Below are positions 1 to 9,019 of a stretch of DNA of 52,769 nt, one piece after another (the stretch's first letter is position 1; every line of letters starts with the position of its first letter). Location: positions 1 to 52,769 of the forward strand of contig NZ_AASE01000018.1 in NCBI RefSeq assembly GCF_000168715.1, read 5' to 3'. Under the pieces are notes generated by a model. The model was not told where the DNA came from and made no database searches. It saw only the letters and a program-made list of their open reading frames with translations. The translations under genes were made by a program, and so were the position numbers. The stretch is from Chlorobium ferrooxidans DSM 13031. GTDB lineage: Bacteria; Bacteroidota; Chlorobiia; Chlorobiales; Chlorobiaceae.

Positions 1-844
1 TAAAGACAAAACCGACCCAAAGCTCACGCGTACGCTCCTCTTTTGGAATAACGGGAAGCGGGGAGGATTTCTCAAGTGCCCGTTTCACCGAGTTGTTCAG
101 GTACTCACTTGGAGCCCTCCTGTCGATAACAATCTGATCGATCGTTCCGTCTGCAAGGATGTGTATATGAACATAGACCTCCATTCCATAGTTGCTCTTC
201 AGCAACTTATTTGAGAACTCCCAGTTTTTCTGGATACGGTCCGCTATAACTGCCTTGTAGGGGCCGCCCCCTCTGCCGCTGCCGCCGGACCCGTTTCCAC
301 CCCCTGCGGAGCCGCCCCGTCCTCCCGGATTTCCTTCAGCATTCACTCTCTGCTGAAGCTGCGCCAGCGCTTTGTTCAGATTACCCATACTCCCTGCCGG
401 AGATGGTTTGGGCGGCGCGGGCGAACTCTTGGCAACGACCTGTTTGAGGCGCTCAAGGGCCTTGTTGATCTCATCCTGCTTGCTGGCCGGCTTGGCTACA
501 ACATCGGAAATAGTCTTTGCCTTTTGTTGTACCGGGGTCGGCGGGGGCTGTGAGGCCGGCTGCGAGGCTTTTGGTTCGACCGGAGCAGGCGGTTCTGACA
601 CAGTTTGAGCTGCCGGAAGTGAGGATCCCTCGCCCGGTGCTTCTGAAAAACCGGCAGGGCCTCCGGGACCGGAGAGCGACACAAGCGTGACGCTTACCAG
701 CCTTGGTGGTTTGGCATGCCGCTCTGCATCCAGAATCTGGAGATACAACGCGAATATAAAGAGCAGGAGATGCATGGCTGCTGCAGCGGCAAGCCAGAAA
801 AAAAACTTTTTTTCAGCAGGAACTCTCTTCTGAGCTGTTTTCAT
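1..844 (-). CDS. TolA/TonB-like energy transducer, 3' end outside window
   Basis: Reading from the ATG at 844-842, 281 codons are open to the window edge, so the C-terminus is missing. Seen: a short basic N-terminus, one membrane segment (about residues 13-33), a Pro/Ala/Gln-rich periplasmic stretch, a Gly-rich linker, then a TonB-type C-terminal domain with the typical I-x-x-x-W start (near 'ADRIQKNWEF') and the 'LADGTIDQIVI' strand. It follows tolR by 9 bases on the same strand, so it is the third gene of a tolQ-tolR-tolA type unit. Such proteins span the periplasm and use the proton-driven TolQR motor to keep the outer membrane attached during division. It could instead be a TonB for transport; finding tolB and pal beyond the edge would favour TolA. 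The family is clear, the subtype is inference. Confidence 0.85.
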   Translation of the reverse strand, partial: MKTAQKRVPAEKKFFFWLAAAAAMHLLLFIFALYLQILDAERHAKPPRLVSVTLVSLSGPGGPAGFSEAPGEGSSLPAAQTVSEPPAPVEPKASQPASQPPPTPVQQKAKTISDVVAKPASKQDEINKALERLKQVVAKSSPAPPKPSPAGSMGNLNKALAQLQQRVNAEGNPGGRGGSAGGGNGSGGSGRGGGPYKAVIADRIQKNWEFSNKLLKSNYGMEVYVHIHILADGTIDQIVIDRRAPSEYLNNSVKRALEKSSPLPVIPKEERTRELWVGFVF

Positions 845-853
845 ACTCCCCAC

Positions 854-1276
854 TTATCTCCCCTCTTTGCCGATAACAGCCGCCGGTTCCGTCACCATTC
901 CGATCTTTTCAATTCCGGCATCCCTGATCTGGGCCATAACATCCATGACCAATCCGTAGGGGAGCGATTTATCGGCTTTCAGGTAGACCTCCCCTGTCCG
1001 CTTGACATCAAGGATCGTCGGCAGTTTCTGGCGAACTTCACTGGCGTTCAACTGATATTCATTGATATAGACCCGCCTTGAACCGTCAATGCTGATCACC
1101 AGCGCTTTCTCCGAGACGTCCATCTTCTCGTGGGTTGTTTGCGGGGTCTCAACCTTGACTCCATGCGTCATCATGGGTGCCGTTACCATAAAAATGATAA
1201 GGAGCACAAGCATGACATCAACAAATGGCGTTACATTGATGTCGCTCATCAAACGACCTTTTCCGGAAGTCATCAT
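854..1276 (-). CDS. tolR: ExbD/TolR family biopolymer transport protein
   Basis: The 140-residue product has the ExbD/TolR pattern: a short cytoplasmic start, then 'MSDINVTPFVDVMLVLLIIF', in which the Asp of 'FVDVML' is the proton-path residue of the family, one membrane helix (about 18-36) and a small periplasmic domain with the 'VYLKADKSLPYG' motif. It works with TolQ as the proton-driven motor in the inner membrane. Its start overlaps the end of tolQ by 4 bases (ATGA), which indicates translational coupling. ExbD and TolR are hard to separate by sequence. The TolR call rests on the gene order Q-R-A. Confidence 0.9.
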   Translation of the reverse strand: MMTSGKGRLMSDINVTPFVDVMLVLLIIFMVTAPMMTHGVKVETPQTTHEKMDVSEKALVISIDGSRRVYINEYQLNASEVRQKLPTILDVKRTGEVYLKADKSLPYGLVMDVMAQIRDAGIEKIGMVTEPAAVIGKEGR

Positions 1277-1950
1277 ATCCCTTGCTGAGAAGAGGGTTCA
1301 ATAAGGAATGCAGCGGCAAATTCCGGAGAAAACTCCTCGAGGTCATGTTCGATACTACCGATCTGCTGCGAAAAATAGTTATAGCCGATAACCGCCGGAA
1401 TTGCTGCGGCAAGACCGGCGGCAGTTGCAATCAGGGCTTCAGAAATACCCGGAGCGACAATGGCAAGAGAGGCTGACTGAGACTGGCCTATATTCTGAAA
1501 AGAGGTCATAATACCCCAAACGGTGCCGAAAAGCCCGATGAAGGGTGCGGTATTACCGACAGTTGCAAGAAAAGAGATGAGTGACGAAAGTCTTTTGCCT
1601 TCCAGATTTGCCTCACGTTTGATTGCTCTTGCAATCCGGGCACGCGCCTGCCGGATATCGCTTTTCTCTCCAAGTGCCCGATACTCGATATAGCCTGCAC
1701 GGAACACCCTGGGCAGGGAGCCATGCCGGTACTGTTCACTCTCGGTGAAAGCCTTGTCGACATTATAGACATCGAAAAAAAAGTCAAGGAACACTTTCGA
1801 CTCGCCGAGTGATTTACGGACATAACCGAACTTGTAGGCAATGATTGCCCAGGATACCACAGAGAAAAAGAGGAGTACAAAAAGAACAAACAAGACGACA
1901 GGTCCGGCATCCGAAACCAGTCCGAAAATCCCGAGTTTAGAATCAAGCAT
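1273..1950 (-). CDS. tolQ: MotA/TolQ/ExbB proton channel family protein
   Basis: The 225-residue protein has three predicted membrane helices (about residues 14-36, 120-142 and 160-182). The conserved 'FIGLFGTVWGIMTSF' and 'SEALIATAAGLAAAIPAVIGYN' segments are diagnostic of TolQ/ExbB. It forms the pentameric stator around a TolR dimer and passes protons to energise TolA. It is the first gene of the minus-strand tolQRA-like unit and lies 26 bases downstream of the DUF92 fusion gene, so read-through from that gene is possible. No good Shine-Dalgarno is visible before the ATG, which is common among the genes here. Confidence 0.92.
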   Translation of the reverse strand: MLDSKLGIFGLVSDAGPVVLFVLFVLLFFSVVSWAIIAYKFGYVRKSLGESKVFLDFFFDVYNVDKAFTESEQYRHGSLPRVFRAGYIEYRALGEKSDIRQARARIARAIKREANLEGKRLSSLISFLATVGNTAPFIGLFGTVWGIMTSFQNIGQSQSASLAIVAPGISEALIATAAGLAAAIPAVIGYNYFSQQIGSIEHDLEEFSPEFAAAFLIEPSSQQGI

Positions 1951-1976
1951 CAGAAGGGTAACTAATTAAAGGTTCA

Positions 1977-3554
1977 TTAAAACAAATTCATATTCTCAAT
2001 CACCATGTAGGCCAGCGCTGAACCGGAAAGCGCACAGAGTGTGTTGACCAGATCATTATTGACAAAAGGGACGCCCTTGAGCAGCCGGTTTTCAACCATC
2101 AACCCGTCAGGAGCGAGGCTGTGGGTCCGTTCTGTAACCTTTTCCCGGATCGGATCAAAATACTGGGCCTGCACTGTTGCGCCGAAAAAGCTGTCAACAA
2201 GACTTGCCAGAAGTCCGGAAAAGCCGATGAGAAGAAAGGACTGGAGAACGCCAAAATCGGCCAGCCACTGCACATCGACGATCATGGCACTTGCACAGAT
2301 AAAAAGGGAACCGAGAAATGCCCCTGATGTACCGGGAACAGAAACACCGCCGGAAGTACCTACGGGAACCTCCCTGAAGGTCGTGATCAGTCTCGCCTTC
2401 GGGTTTGGCCACATGGTTCCTATCTCTGTTGCCCAGGTATCGGCCTGCACGGCCGCAAGCGTACCAAGGTAGGCAAAAAAGATTGCCGGATCGTTGGTCA
2501 GGGAAAACACCACCATCATCATCCAGGCAATTCCCCCGTTGGCGTACACCTGGCCGGCATCACGCTGTGAACCTTTTTCAAAGACCAGATCAAATTTCGC
2601 CTTCCGTTTCTTGCCAACTTTGGACAATACCGATGAGAGAAGATAAAAGGTCAGGAGAGGAACAGTCCAGGCCATCCCGCCTATGCCGAATATCGTTGTT
2701 CCCAGAAGAAATGTGGCCGTTGCTCCGCTGTTATTGAGGAATTTAACCTTGATCGAGAATAACGCAAGGAGAAAGGCAAAAAATCCTCCGAGGAGAAAAT
2801 TCTCAAGAAGAATAGTATGATTCATCTCAAGCACATAGAGGATATAGGCAATGGAAACCGGTATAAAAAAGTTATCCAGACCATAGGAGAGCAGCGCTTC
2901 AACCGCCGTGGCAACAAGCGCAAGAAGCAGCACAAGAGCAAAAAGAGAGATGGTTGATGTGCCCGCAAGGCCTCCGCTGAATTCATGACGGAAAAGCATC
3001 ATGGTTGTACCGAGCAAGAGCAGGCTGCTGAAAAACATCGTGAGCGATCCCTCGACTGTTTTAGGGTTTTTGGTCAGATGCTCGATATGTTTTTTGCCGA
3101 CGGAACTCCCTACAAGAGCCGCAAGCGAGTCACCCACCCCCATGACCAGCACGGAGATCTGGAGTATCCATTTATGCGATTCCCAGAGAAAAAGAGCAAG
3201 AAAAAGAAAGACCAGAGGAAAAAGAAGCGAACCATAGCTTTTAACGGTCGCGGTCGGCTGAAGATCACCGCTCTCGGCAAGCAAGGCCCGGAACCAGCTA
3301 AATCGCATGTTCAGTGCATTAAGCAGCAGCAGCAAAAGAGCTGCAAGCACGGGATAAAAGTTTGACTGAAAATAGGTTGGTATAAAAAACAGCACAACAC
3401 CCATAGAGAGGTGAATGACTTTTCTGACCACCAGAGGAGAGATTCCGAATTTTCTTGTAAGCAGTTCCGCAAGAAGAACAAAAAGGAGCACAAGACAAAG
3501 AGTCAGAAAAAAGACCGGGATGTCCTGAGACAACGGAGACTGAAGGTTCAGCAT
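1977..3554 (-). CDS. Phytol kinase-like / DUF92 fusion membrane protein
   Basis: This 525-residue protein is almost entirely hydrophobic with many membrane spans. Two domains are visible. Residues about 1-240 resemble CTP-dependent lipid kinases (dolichol/phytol kinase, plant VTE5): 'VRKVIH' at 43-48, 'GDSLAALVG' at 141-149 and 'KTVEGS' at 165-170. Residues about 250-525 are a DUF92 domain (TIGR00297; plant VTE6 family, phytyl-phosphate kinase) with 'DTWATEIGTMWP' and 'FREVPVGTSGGVS'. In plants the two steps turn phytol into phytyl diphosphate. A fused protein could do both, salvaging phytol or farnesol from bacteriochlorophyll turnover; that role is inference. It is divergent from ilvD and upstream of tolQ. 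Confidence 0.82.
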   Translation of the reverse strand: MLNLQSPLSQDIPVFFLTLCLVLLFVLLAELLTRKFGISPLVVRKVIHLSMGVVLFFIPTYFQSNFYPVLAALLLLLLNALNMRFSWFRALLAESGDLQPTATVKSYGSLLFPLVFLFLALFLWESHKWILQISVLVMGVGDSLAALVGSSVGKKHIEHLTKNPKTVEGSLTMFFSSLLLLGTTMMLFRHEFSGGLAGTSTISLFALVLLLALVATAVEALLSYGLDNFFIPVSIAYILYVLEMNHTILLENFLLGGFFAFLLALFSIKVKFLNNSGATATFLLGTTIFGIGGMAWTVPLLTFYLLSSVLSKVGKKRKAKFDLVFEKGSQRDAGQVYANGGIAWMMMVVFSLTNDPAIFFAYLGTLAAVQADTWATEIGTMWPNPKARLITTFREVPVGTSGGVSVPGTSGAFLGSLFICASAMIVDVQWLADFGVLQSFLLIGFSGLLASLVDSFFGATVQAQYFDPIREKVTERTHSLAPDGLMVENRLLKGVPFVNNDLVNTLCALSGSALAYMVIENMNLF

Positions 3555-4047
3555 GATTCTGTTGTTTGTTGTTTATTGCGCAAATATCAGCACTGAAAAA
3601 AGAATGCGACTGCTTAAAAAATATCATTTTAACTCTATAGATTAAACAGCAAATATTCACTCTCGTTTAATATTTTTATTGTTTGTATTAGTAGAACATT
3701 AAACGTAAATTAACTCCAGTTTTCGTTTTCTTTCGAAGAAACCTGTACCCATCAATGTCCGCATGTAATCGACATCTATTCCGCACAAGCAACGGATACG
3801 AAAAACCGGCCTCCGGAAATAATGCTGTTGGCGGTAGTATGGTCGCGATTTTGCTGAACTCCTTCAATTCCAGGATCGAAATAGTGTACACTGTGGTGAT
3901 TCCGCAGGTGAGCACTGTTGTGCTCTAAACAAGCAACCGGTCCCAAGTCCATCACTCTCTTTTCAGACCTTTTACTTTCAGTGGCTTCGGGAACGGCAGT
4001 CCAGGAGATTTTTTTATAATTGGCGAAAAAAATAATCTTTCCCTGCC
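3555..4047 (+). promoter_or_regulatory. ilv-leu operon leader region
   Basis: This 493-base gap separates the divergent DUF92 gene and ilvD. It is AT-rich at its left end, with three copies of ATTAAAC (3641-3647, inverted 3665-3671, 3698-3704). Further right are a candidate branched-chain leader peptide (3839-3928), a perfect 6-bp hairpin at the end of that peptide (GAGCAC/GTGCTC, about 3910-3925), an imperfect hairpin (arms 3937-3951 and 3982-3996) and a run of seven T at 4009-4015, 32 bases before the ilvD ATG. This resembles a transcription attenuator, but no canonical terminator stem directly abuts the T run. No confident promoter hexamers could be assigned. Confidence 0.5.
3839..3928 (+). 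CDS. Candidate ilv leader peptide (29 aa)
   Basis: A small open frame, ATG at 3839 to TAA at 3926-3928, encodes 29 residues of which 14 are Ile, Val or Leu; its last 17 residues are 'IEIVYTVVIPQVSTVVL'. The frame can also start at ATG 3755 (57 residues). A GGCGG lies about 4 bases before the ATG at 3839. Leader peptides rich in the end-product amino acids are the sensing element of ilv/leu attenuators in proteobacteria. Here the position before ilvD and the downstream hairpins and T run fit that role. Translation and attenuation are inferred, not shown. Confidence 0.45.
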   Translation: MVAILLNSFNSRIEIVYTVVIPQVSTVVL

Positions 4048-5754
4048 ATGAGATCTGATACGATAAAGAGCGGATTTGAAAAAGCACCGCACCGCAGCCT
4101 GCTGAAAGCCACAGGCTCAATAACATCCAACAGTGACTTTAAAAAACCATTTATAGGGATCTGTAACTCCTTTAATGAACTGATTCCCGGTCATGCACAC
4201 CTGCAGGAGCTGGGCAGAATTGCAAAGGAAGAGGTGCGAAAAGCCGGCGGAGTCCCTTTTGAGTTCAATACCATCGGTGTATGTGACGGTATCGCCATGG
4301 GCCATATCGGTATGCGCTACTCGCTTGCAAGCCGTGAACTCATTGCCGACAGTGTCGAGACTGTTGCCGAAGCCCACCGTCTTGACGGGCTTGTCTGCAT
4401 TCCGAACTGCGACAAGATCACCCCCGGCATGATGATGGCCGCTCTGCGCATCAACATTCCCGTTATCTTTGTTTCCGGCGGGCCCATGAAAGCAGGCCAT
4501 ACACCTGCCGGTAAAACGGTTGACCTGATTTCGGTTTTTGAAGCTGTCGGCCAGTTCAGCAGCGGTAAAATCAGTGAAGGTGAACTGGAGACCATAGAGG
4601 ATAGCGCGTGCCCCGGATGCGGATCCTGCTCCGGAATGTTCACGGCAAACTCAATGAACTGCCTGAGTGAGGCTCTCGGTTTTGCCCTGCCGGGAAACGG
4701 AACGATTCTGGCCGTTGATCCACGGCGAAATGAGCTGGTTAAAGAGGCCTCACGCCGCATCATTGATCTGGTAAACCGCAATATCAGACCGAGGGATATT
4801 CTTACAAGAAGTGCGCTTTTAAACGCATTTGCCCTTGATTTTGCAATGGGAGGGAGCACCAACACCATTCTGCACACCCTGGCCATTGCCAATGAAGCAG
4901 AGCTTGATTTTGACTTTTCGGAGCTGAACGCTCTTTCGGCAAAAACACCCTATATCTGCAAAGTCAGCCCTGCCACCATGGAGGTCCATATCGAGGATGT
5001 AGACCGGGCCGGTGGTGTATCGGCAATCCTGCATGAGCTCAGCCGGATTGATGGGCTTCTTGACCTCTCGGCGTTGACGGTAACAGGAAAAACTCTTGGA
5101 GAGAATATTGCTCATTCGGAAGTAAAGGACAGAACCGTCATAAGAAGTGTTCAGGATCCCTACTCCGCAACCGGCGGCCTGGCAGTACTATACGGAAATC
5201 TTGCCCCGCAGGGTGCTGTAGTGAAAACCGGAGCGGTGAGCCCGTCCATGCTGAAACATACCGGTCCGGCAAAGGTCTATGACTCTCAGGATGATGCGAT
5301 CAAAGGTATTATGGGGGACGATATCAAACCGGGCGATGTCGTTGTTATCCGCTATGAGGGGCCGAAAGGAGGCCCTGGAATGCCGGAGATGCTCTCCCCC
5401 ACCAGCGCCATCATGGGACGCGGACTCGGAGAGTCGGTGGCACTCATTACCGATGGGCGATTCTCCGGTGGATCACGGGGAGCCTGCATCGGTCACGTAT
5501 CGCCTGAAGCAGCAGAAAAAGGGCCTATTGCCGCGCTGGAAAACGGTGACCTGATCACCATCGATATTGCGGAAAGAACCATCTCGATGGAGCTGACCGA
5601 TGACGTTATCAAAGAACGGCTGGCAAAACTGAAGCCGTTTGAACCGAAAATAAAAAAAGGGTATCTGGCGCGCTACTCCCAGATGGTCACATCAGCCAAT
5701 ACAGGCGCCATACTGAAAAACCCGGGATCCTGTGAACCTTGTGAATCAAAATAA
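4048..5754 (+). CDS. ilvD: Dihydroxy-acid dehydratase
   Basis: The 568-residue enzyme removes water from 2,3-dihydroxy-3-methyl(butanoate/valerate) to give the 2-oxo acids of valine and isoleucine. The family's iron-sulfur cysteines are present: C121 in 'NCDKITPGM' and C191/C194 in '[13 protein letters not shown]'. Also seen are '[11 protein letters not shown]' and the C-terminal '[11 protein letters not shown]' motif. Length and N-terminus ('MRSDTIKSG') match family members, which supports this start despite a weak ribosome site. It is the first gene of the ilv-leu operon, behind the candidate attenuator; ilvB follows within 8 bases or overlaps, depending on its start. Confidence 0.97.
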   Translation: MRSDTIKSGFEKAPHRSLLKATGSITSNSDFKKPFIGICNSFNELIPGHAHLQELGRIAKEEVRKAGGVPFEFNTIGVCDGIAMGHIGMRYSLASRELIADSVETVAEAHRLDGLVCIPNCDKITPGMMMAALRINIPVIFVSGGPMKAGHTPAGKTVDLISVFEAVGQFSSGKISEGELETIEDSACPGCGSCSGMFTANSMNCLSEALGFALPGNGTILAVDPRRNELVKEASRRIIDLVNRNIRPRDILTRSALLNAFALDFAMGGSTNTILHTLAIANEAELDFDFSELNALSAKTPYICKVSPATMEVHIEDVDRAGGVSAILHELSRIDGLLDLSALTVTGKTLGENIAHSEVKDRTVIRSVQDPYSATGGLAVLYGNLAPQGAVVKTGAVSPSMLKHTGPAKVYDSQDDAIKGIMGDDIKPGDVVVIRYEGPKGGPGMPEMLSPTSAIMGRGLGESVALITDGRFSGGSRGACIGHVSPEAAEKGPIAALENGDLITIDIAERTISMELTDDVIKERLAKLKPFEPKIKKGYLARYSQMVTSANTGAILKNPGSCEPCESK

Positions 5755-5761
5755 TCGAGCT

Positions 5762-7483
5762 ATGCACTCTTCAGACCAAACACTTAATGGTTCAGAGATA
5801 TTTTTTGAATGTCTGCGGCGCGAACACGTTGAATATATTTTCGGATATCCAGGCGGATCGCTGCTGAAAGTCTATGAAACGCTTCATGACGTTAAAGATA
5901 TAGAGCACATCCTTGTCCGCCATGAACAGGGTGCTACCCACATGGCTGAGGGTTATGCCCGTGCTACCGGCAAACCGGGTGTTGTACTTGTCACCTCCGG
6001 GCCCGGCGCAACAAACACCGTTACCGGTATTGCCAATGCCTATATGGACTCATCTCCGATGGTGGTCTTTACCGGGCAGGTCCCAAGCTCACTGATCGGT
6101 AACGATGCCTTTCAGGAGGCCGACATTGTCGGCATTACCCGTTCGATAACGAAACACAACTTCCTTGTAAAGGATGTCAGGGAGCTTGCTCTGACCATCC
6201 GCAAGGCGTTTTTCCTTGCCACTACCGGCAGACCGGGTCCGGTTCTTATCGATATGCCGAAAGATGTACTGAATGCCTCATGCCCGTTCCACTGGCCTGA
6301 GACCGTTGATATCCGGGGCTTCAAGCCAACACTCATCTGTCACTTGAACCAGGTCGAGAAAGCTGCCCAGAAAATCGCGCAGGCAAAGCGTCCTCTGCTC
6401 TATATCGGTGGCGGAGTGATCAGCGCAGAGGCATCGGAAGAGCTTCGGGCTTTTGCTATAGAACAGAACATACCGGTCACCATGACCCTTCAGGGACTGG
6501 GCGCATTCCCTGCAAACCATCCCCTCAGCATGGGGATGCTCGGCATGCACGGAACCTACTGGGCCAATCAGGCTGTCAACAACTGCGATCTTCTGATTGC
6601 CGTCGGTGCCCGCTTTGATGACCGGGTAACCGGAAAAATCGAGACGTTCGCGCCCCAGGCTTACAAGATTCACAATGACATTGATCCTACCAATGTCGAT
6701 AAAAATGTCAAGGTTGATCTGCCGATTGTCGGCGATGCCAGACACTTTCTCGCTTCACTGCGTGAGGTTATGCCGGAGAAGTCGGCGAACCGCGAACCCT
6801 GGCTTGAGCAGATCAACTCATGGAGGGAGAGCTGCCCGTTGAGCTACAGTTACGATGAGAAGACACTCAGAACCGAGTTTGTTATTGAAGAGGTCTCAAA
6901 ACAGACCGCCGGCAATGCGGTTGTTGTTACCGATGTCGGCCAGCATCAGATGTGGACATCGCAGTATTTCAAATTCATCAATCCGCGATCCATCATCACC
7001 AGCGGAGGACTCGGCACGATGGGTTACGGCCTGCCGGCGGCCATCGGTGCAGCTTTCGGCATCAAGGACCGGCCCGTTGTGCTCTTCTGCGGAGACGGAG
7101 GATTCATGATGAATGTGCAGGAGCTTGTTACCGCCGTTCACCATAAAATTCCGGTCAAAATTTTCCTGATCAACAACAGCTATCTCGGAATGGTACGACA
7201 GTGGCAGGAGCTTTTTCATAAGGAGAAATACTCTTTTACCGATCTTGGCGACAGCAACCCGGACTTTGTAAAGGTTGCAGAGGCATTCGGTTGCAAGGCT
7301 CTCCTTGCCGAAACCCCTGCTGCCGCCAAAGCCGCAGTCACTGAAGCCCTTGCATGGAACGAAGGGCCGGTACTTGTTGAGTTCAGGGTTGTCAAAAAAG
7401 ATATGGTCTTCCCTATGGTTCCGGCAGGAGGCTCCATTTCAGATATGCTCCTGGCAAGGTTAAATCCAAAAACAATGGTTTGA
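5762..7483 (+). CDS. ilvB: Acetolactate synthase large subunit
   Basis: The 573-residue ThDP enzyme condenses pyruvate with pyruvate or 2-oxobutyrate. Visible signatures are 'EYIFGYPGGSLL' and 'RHEQGATHMAEGYARATGKPG' in the PYR domain (including the catalytic Glu), 'GGGVISAEASEEL' in the central domain, and the ThDP-binding 'CGDGGFMMNVQEL...NNSYLGMVRQWQ' region near the C-terminus. I chose ATG 5762, 8 bases after the ilvD stop, because family proteins start close to the 'SEIFFECLRREHVEYIFG' block. A GTG at 5732 would add 10 residues and overlap ilvD by 23 bases. It works with the regulatory subunit encoded just downstream. Confidence 0.96.
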   Translation: MHSSDQTLNGSEIFFECLRREHVEYIFGYPGGSLLKVYETLHDVKDIEHILVRHEQGATHMAEGYARATGKPGVVLVTSGPGATNTVTGIANAYMDSSPMVVFTGQVPSSLIGNDAFQEADIVGITRSITKHNFLVKDVRELALTIRKAFFLATTGRPGPVLIDMPKDVLNASCPFHWPETVDIRGFKPTLICHLNQVEKAAQKIAQAKRPLLYIGGGVISAEASEELRAFAIEQNIPVTMTLQGLGAFPANHPLSMGMLGMHGTYWANQAVNNCDLLIAVGARFDDRVTGKIETFAPQAYKIHNDIDPTNVDKNVKVDLPIVGDARHFLASLREVMPEKSANREPWLEQINSWRESCPLSYSYDEKTLRTEFVIEEVSKQTAGNAVVVTDVGQHQMWTSQYFKFINPRSIITSGGLGTMGYGLPAAIGAAFGIKDRPVVLFCGDGGFMMNVQELVTAVHHKIPVKIFLINNSYLGMVRQWQELFHKEKYSFTDLGDSNPDFVKVAEAFGCKALLAETPAAAKAAVTEALAWNEGPVLVEFRVVKKDMVFPMVPAGGSISDMLLARLNPKTMV

Positions 7484-7491
7484 ATCGGACT

Positions 7492-7968
7492 ATGAAACAT
7501 CTTATTTCTGTACTGGTTGAAAACAAGTTCGGCACCCTCAACAGGGTTGCCGCCATGTTCAGCGCACGCGGCTTCAACCTCGAAAGTATATCCATCGGAG
7601 AGACCGAAGACAGCGAAATCTCACGCATGACCATTGTGACAAGGGGTGACGACCAGATCATCAGCCAGGTAGTAAAACAACTCAACCGGCTGATTGATAC
7701 GATCAAGGTTACCGATCTGACAAAGCAGCCTCATGTTGAACGGGAGCTGCTTCTGATGACCCTGAAACTCAGCAAAAGCGTGCAGCATGAGATTTTTGAG
7801 CTGATCAATGTTTTTAAGGGAAAAGTCGTGGATATAAAACAAAAATCAATTACTATTGAGGTCATCGGCACTCCCGACAAGATCAACACAACTATTGATA
7901 TCTTCAGGCCGTACGGCATCAGGGAACTTGCCCGTTCCGGGGCTGTTGCGATCCAGCGGGGAGAGTGA
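7492..7968 (+). CDS. ilvN: Acetolactate synthase small (regulatory) subunit
   Basis: The 158-residue protein starts with the ACT-domain pattern 'MKHLISVLVENKFGTLNRVAAMFSARGFN', typical of the long-form IlvH/IlvN subunit, followed by the C-terminal domain 'ELLLMTLKLSK'. It binds valine, and sometimes other branched-chain amino acids, to feedback-inhibit IlvB and raises its activity. The ATG at 7492 is 8 bases past the ilvB stop; a TTG at 7480 would overlap that stop and is less likely. 'N' versus 'H' naming is a matter of convention; the length fits the IlvH/IlvN type of most bacteria. Confidence 0.95.
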   Translation: MKHLISVLVENKFGTLNRVAAMFSARGFNLESISIGETEDSEISRMTIVTRGDDQIISQVVKQLNRLIDTIKVTDLTKQPHVERELLLMTLKLSKSVQHEIFELINVFKGKVVDIKQKSITIEVIGTPDKINTTIDIFRPYGIRELARSGAVAIQRGE

Positions 7969-8009
7969 AACCATTTTTACTGTAATTATCAATCAAAACT
8001 ATTTCAGAG

Positions 8010-9002
8010 ATGAACGTTTATTATGACCAGGATGCCGATCTCGGTTATCTGCAGGGAAAAAATATTGCAATTCTCGGTTACGGCAGCCAGGGCCATGCTC
8101 ATGCCCTGAACCTCAAGGAGAGCGGACTGAACGTCTGCGTCGGTCTTCGCAGCGACAGCTCTTCGGCGGCCAAAGCACGCGAAGCCGGCCTACAGGTCAA
8201 TACCGTGGCTGAAGCGGTTAAATGGGCTGACATTGTCATGGTCCTGCTTCCCGACCAGACCCAGAAGGCGATCTATGAAAGTGAGATTCTGCCAAACCTT
8301 GTTCCGGGCAACACCCTTGCTTTTGCTCATGGCTTCAATATTCACTACAAACAGATTGTTCCGGCAGAGACCATCAACGTCATCATGATTGCGCCGAAAA
8401 GCCCGGGCCATCTTGTTCGCCGGACCTTTACCCAGGGTAACGGTGTTCCCTGTCTTATCGCCGTTCATCAGGACTATACCGGTGAGGCCAAACAGCAGGC
8501 ACTTGCATGGGCAAAAGCTCTTGGCGGCACGAAAGCAGGCGTCATTGAAACCTCCATCAAAAATGAAACCGAGACCGATCTTTTCGGTGAACAGGCAGTA
8601 CTCTGCGGCGGTTCAGCCGAACTGATAAAGGCCGGATTTGAAACCCTTGTTGAAGCCGGATACCCTGAAGAGCTTGCCTACTTTGAGTGCATGCACGAGC
8701 TGAAACTGATTGTGGATCTCTATTATGAAGGTGGCCTGTCGAGAATGAACTACTCCGTAAGCGATACAGCCGAGTACGGCGGCATGACCCGCGGACCCCG
8801 CCTTATCACCCCTGCGGTCAAGGCCGAGATGAAAAAGATTCTTGAGGAGGTGCAGGACGGCCGTTTCGCCAAGGAGTTTATTGACGAGTGCAACGGCGGC
8901 TACAAAAATCTCAACAAGCTCAGAGCGGAAAACAGCGGCCATTCGATTGAGAAGGTCGGTGCCAAACTGCGCGACATGATGAGCTGGCTGATAAAAAAAT
9001 AA
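8010..9002 (+). CDS. ilvC: Ketol-acid reductoisomerase (class I)
   Basis: The 330-residue enzyme isomerises and reduces acetolactate or acetohydroxybutyrate with NAD(P)H and Mg2+. The Rossmann motif '[10 protein letters not shown]' is at residues 23-32, '[13 protein letters not shown]' follows, and the KARI C-terminal domain carries the metal ligands in '[14 protein letters not shown]' and '[13 protein letters not shown]'. The short length without a duplicated C-terminal domain marks it as class I. Cofactor preference depends on the beta2-alphaB loop '[12 protein letters not shown]', whose several serines suggest NADPH (inference). An AGAG lies just before the ATG. It sits between ilvN and leuB in the operon. 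Confidence 0.97.
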   Translation: MNVYYDQDADLGYLQGKNIAILGYGSQGHAHALNLKESGLNVCVGLRSDSSSAAKAREAGLQVNTVAEAVKWADIVMVLLPDQTQKAIYESEILPNLVPGNTLAFAHGFNIHYKQIVPAETINVIMIAPKSPGHLVRRTFTQGNGVPCLIAVHQDYTGEAKQQALAWAKALGGTKAGVIETSIKNETETDLFGEQAVLCGGSAELIKAGFETLVEAGYPEELAYFECMHELKLIVDLYYEGGLSRMNYSVSDTAEYGGMTRGPRLITPAVKAEMKKILEEVQDGRFAKEFIDECNGGYKNLNKLRAENSGHSIEKVGAKLRDMMSWLIKK

Positions 9003-9019
9003 CAGAACTCGAAAGAAGA

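Noticed and set aside
3776..4126. A 116-codon minus-strand frame across the ilv leader and ilvD start
   Set aside because: It overlaps the ilvD N-terminus in antisense and has no family likeness.
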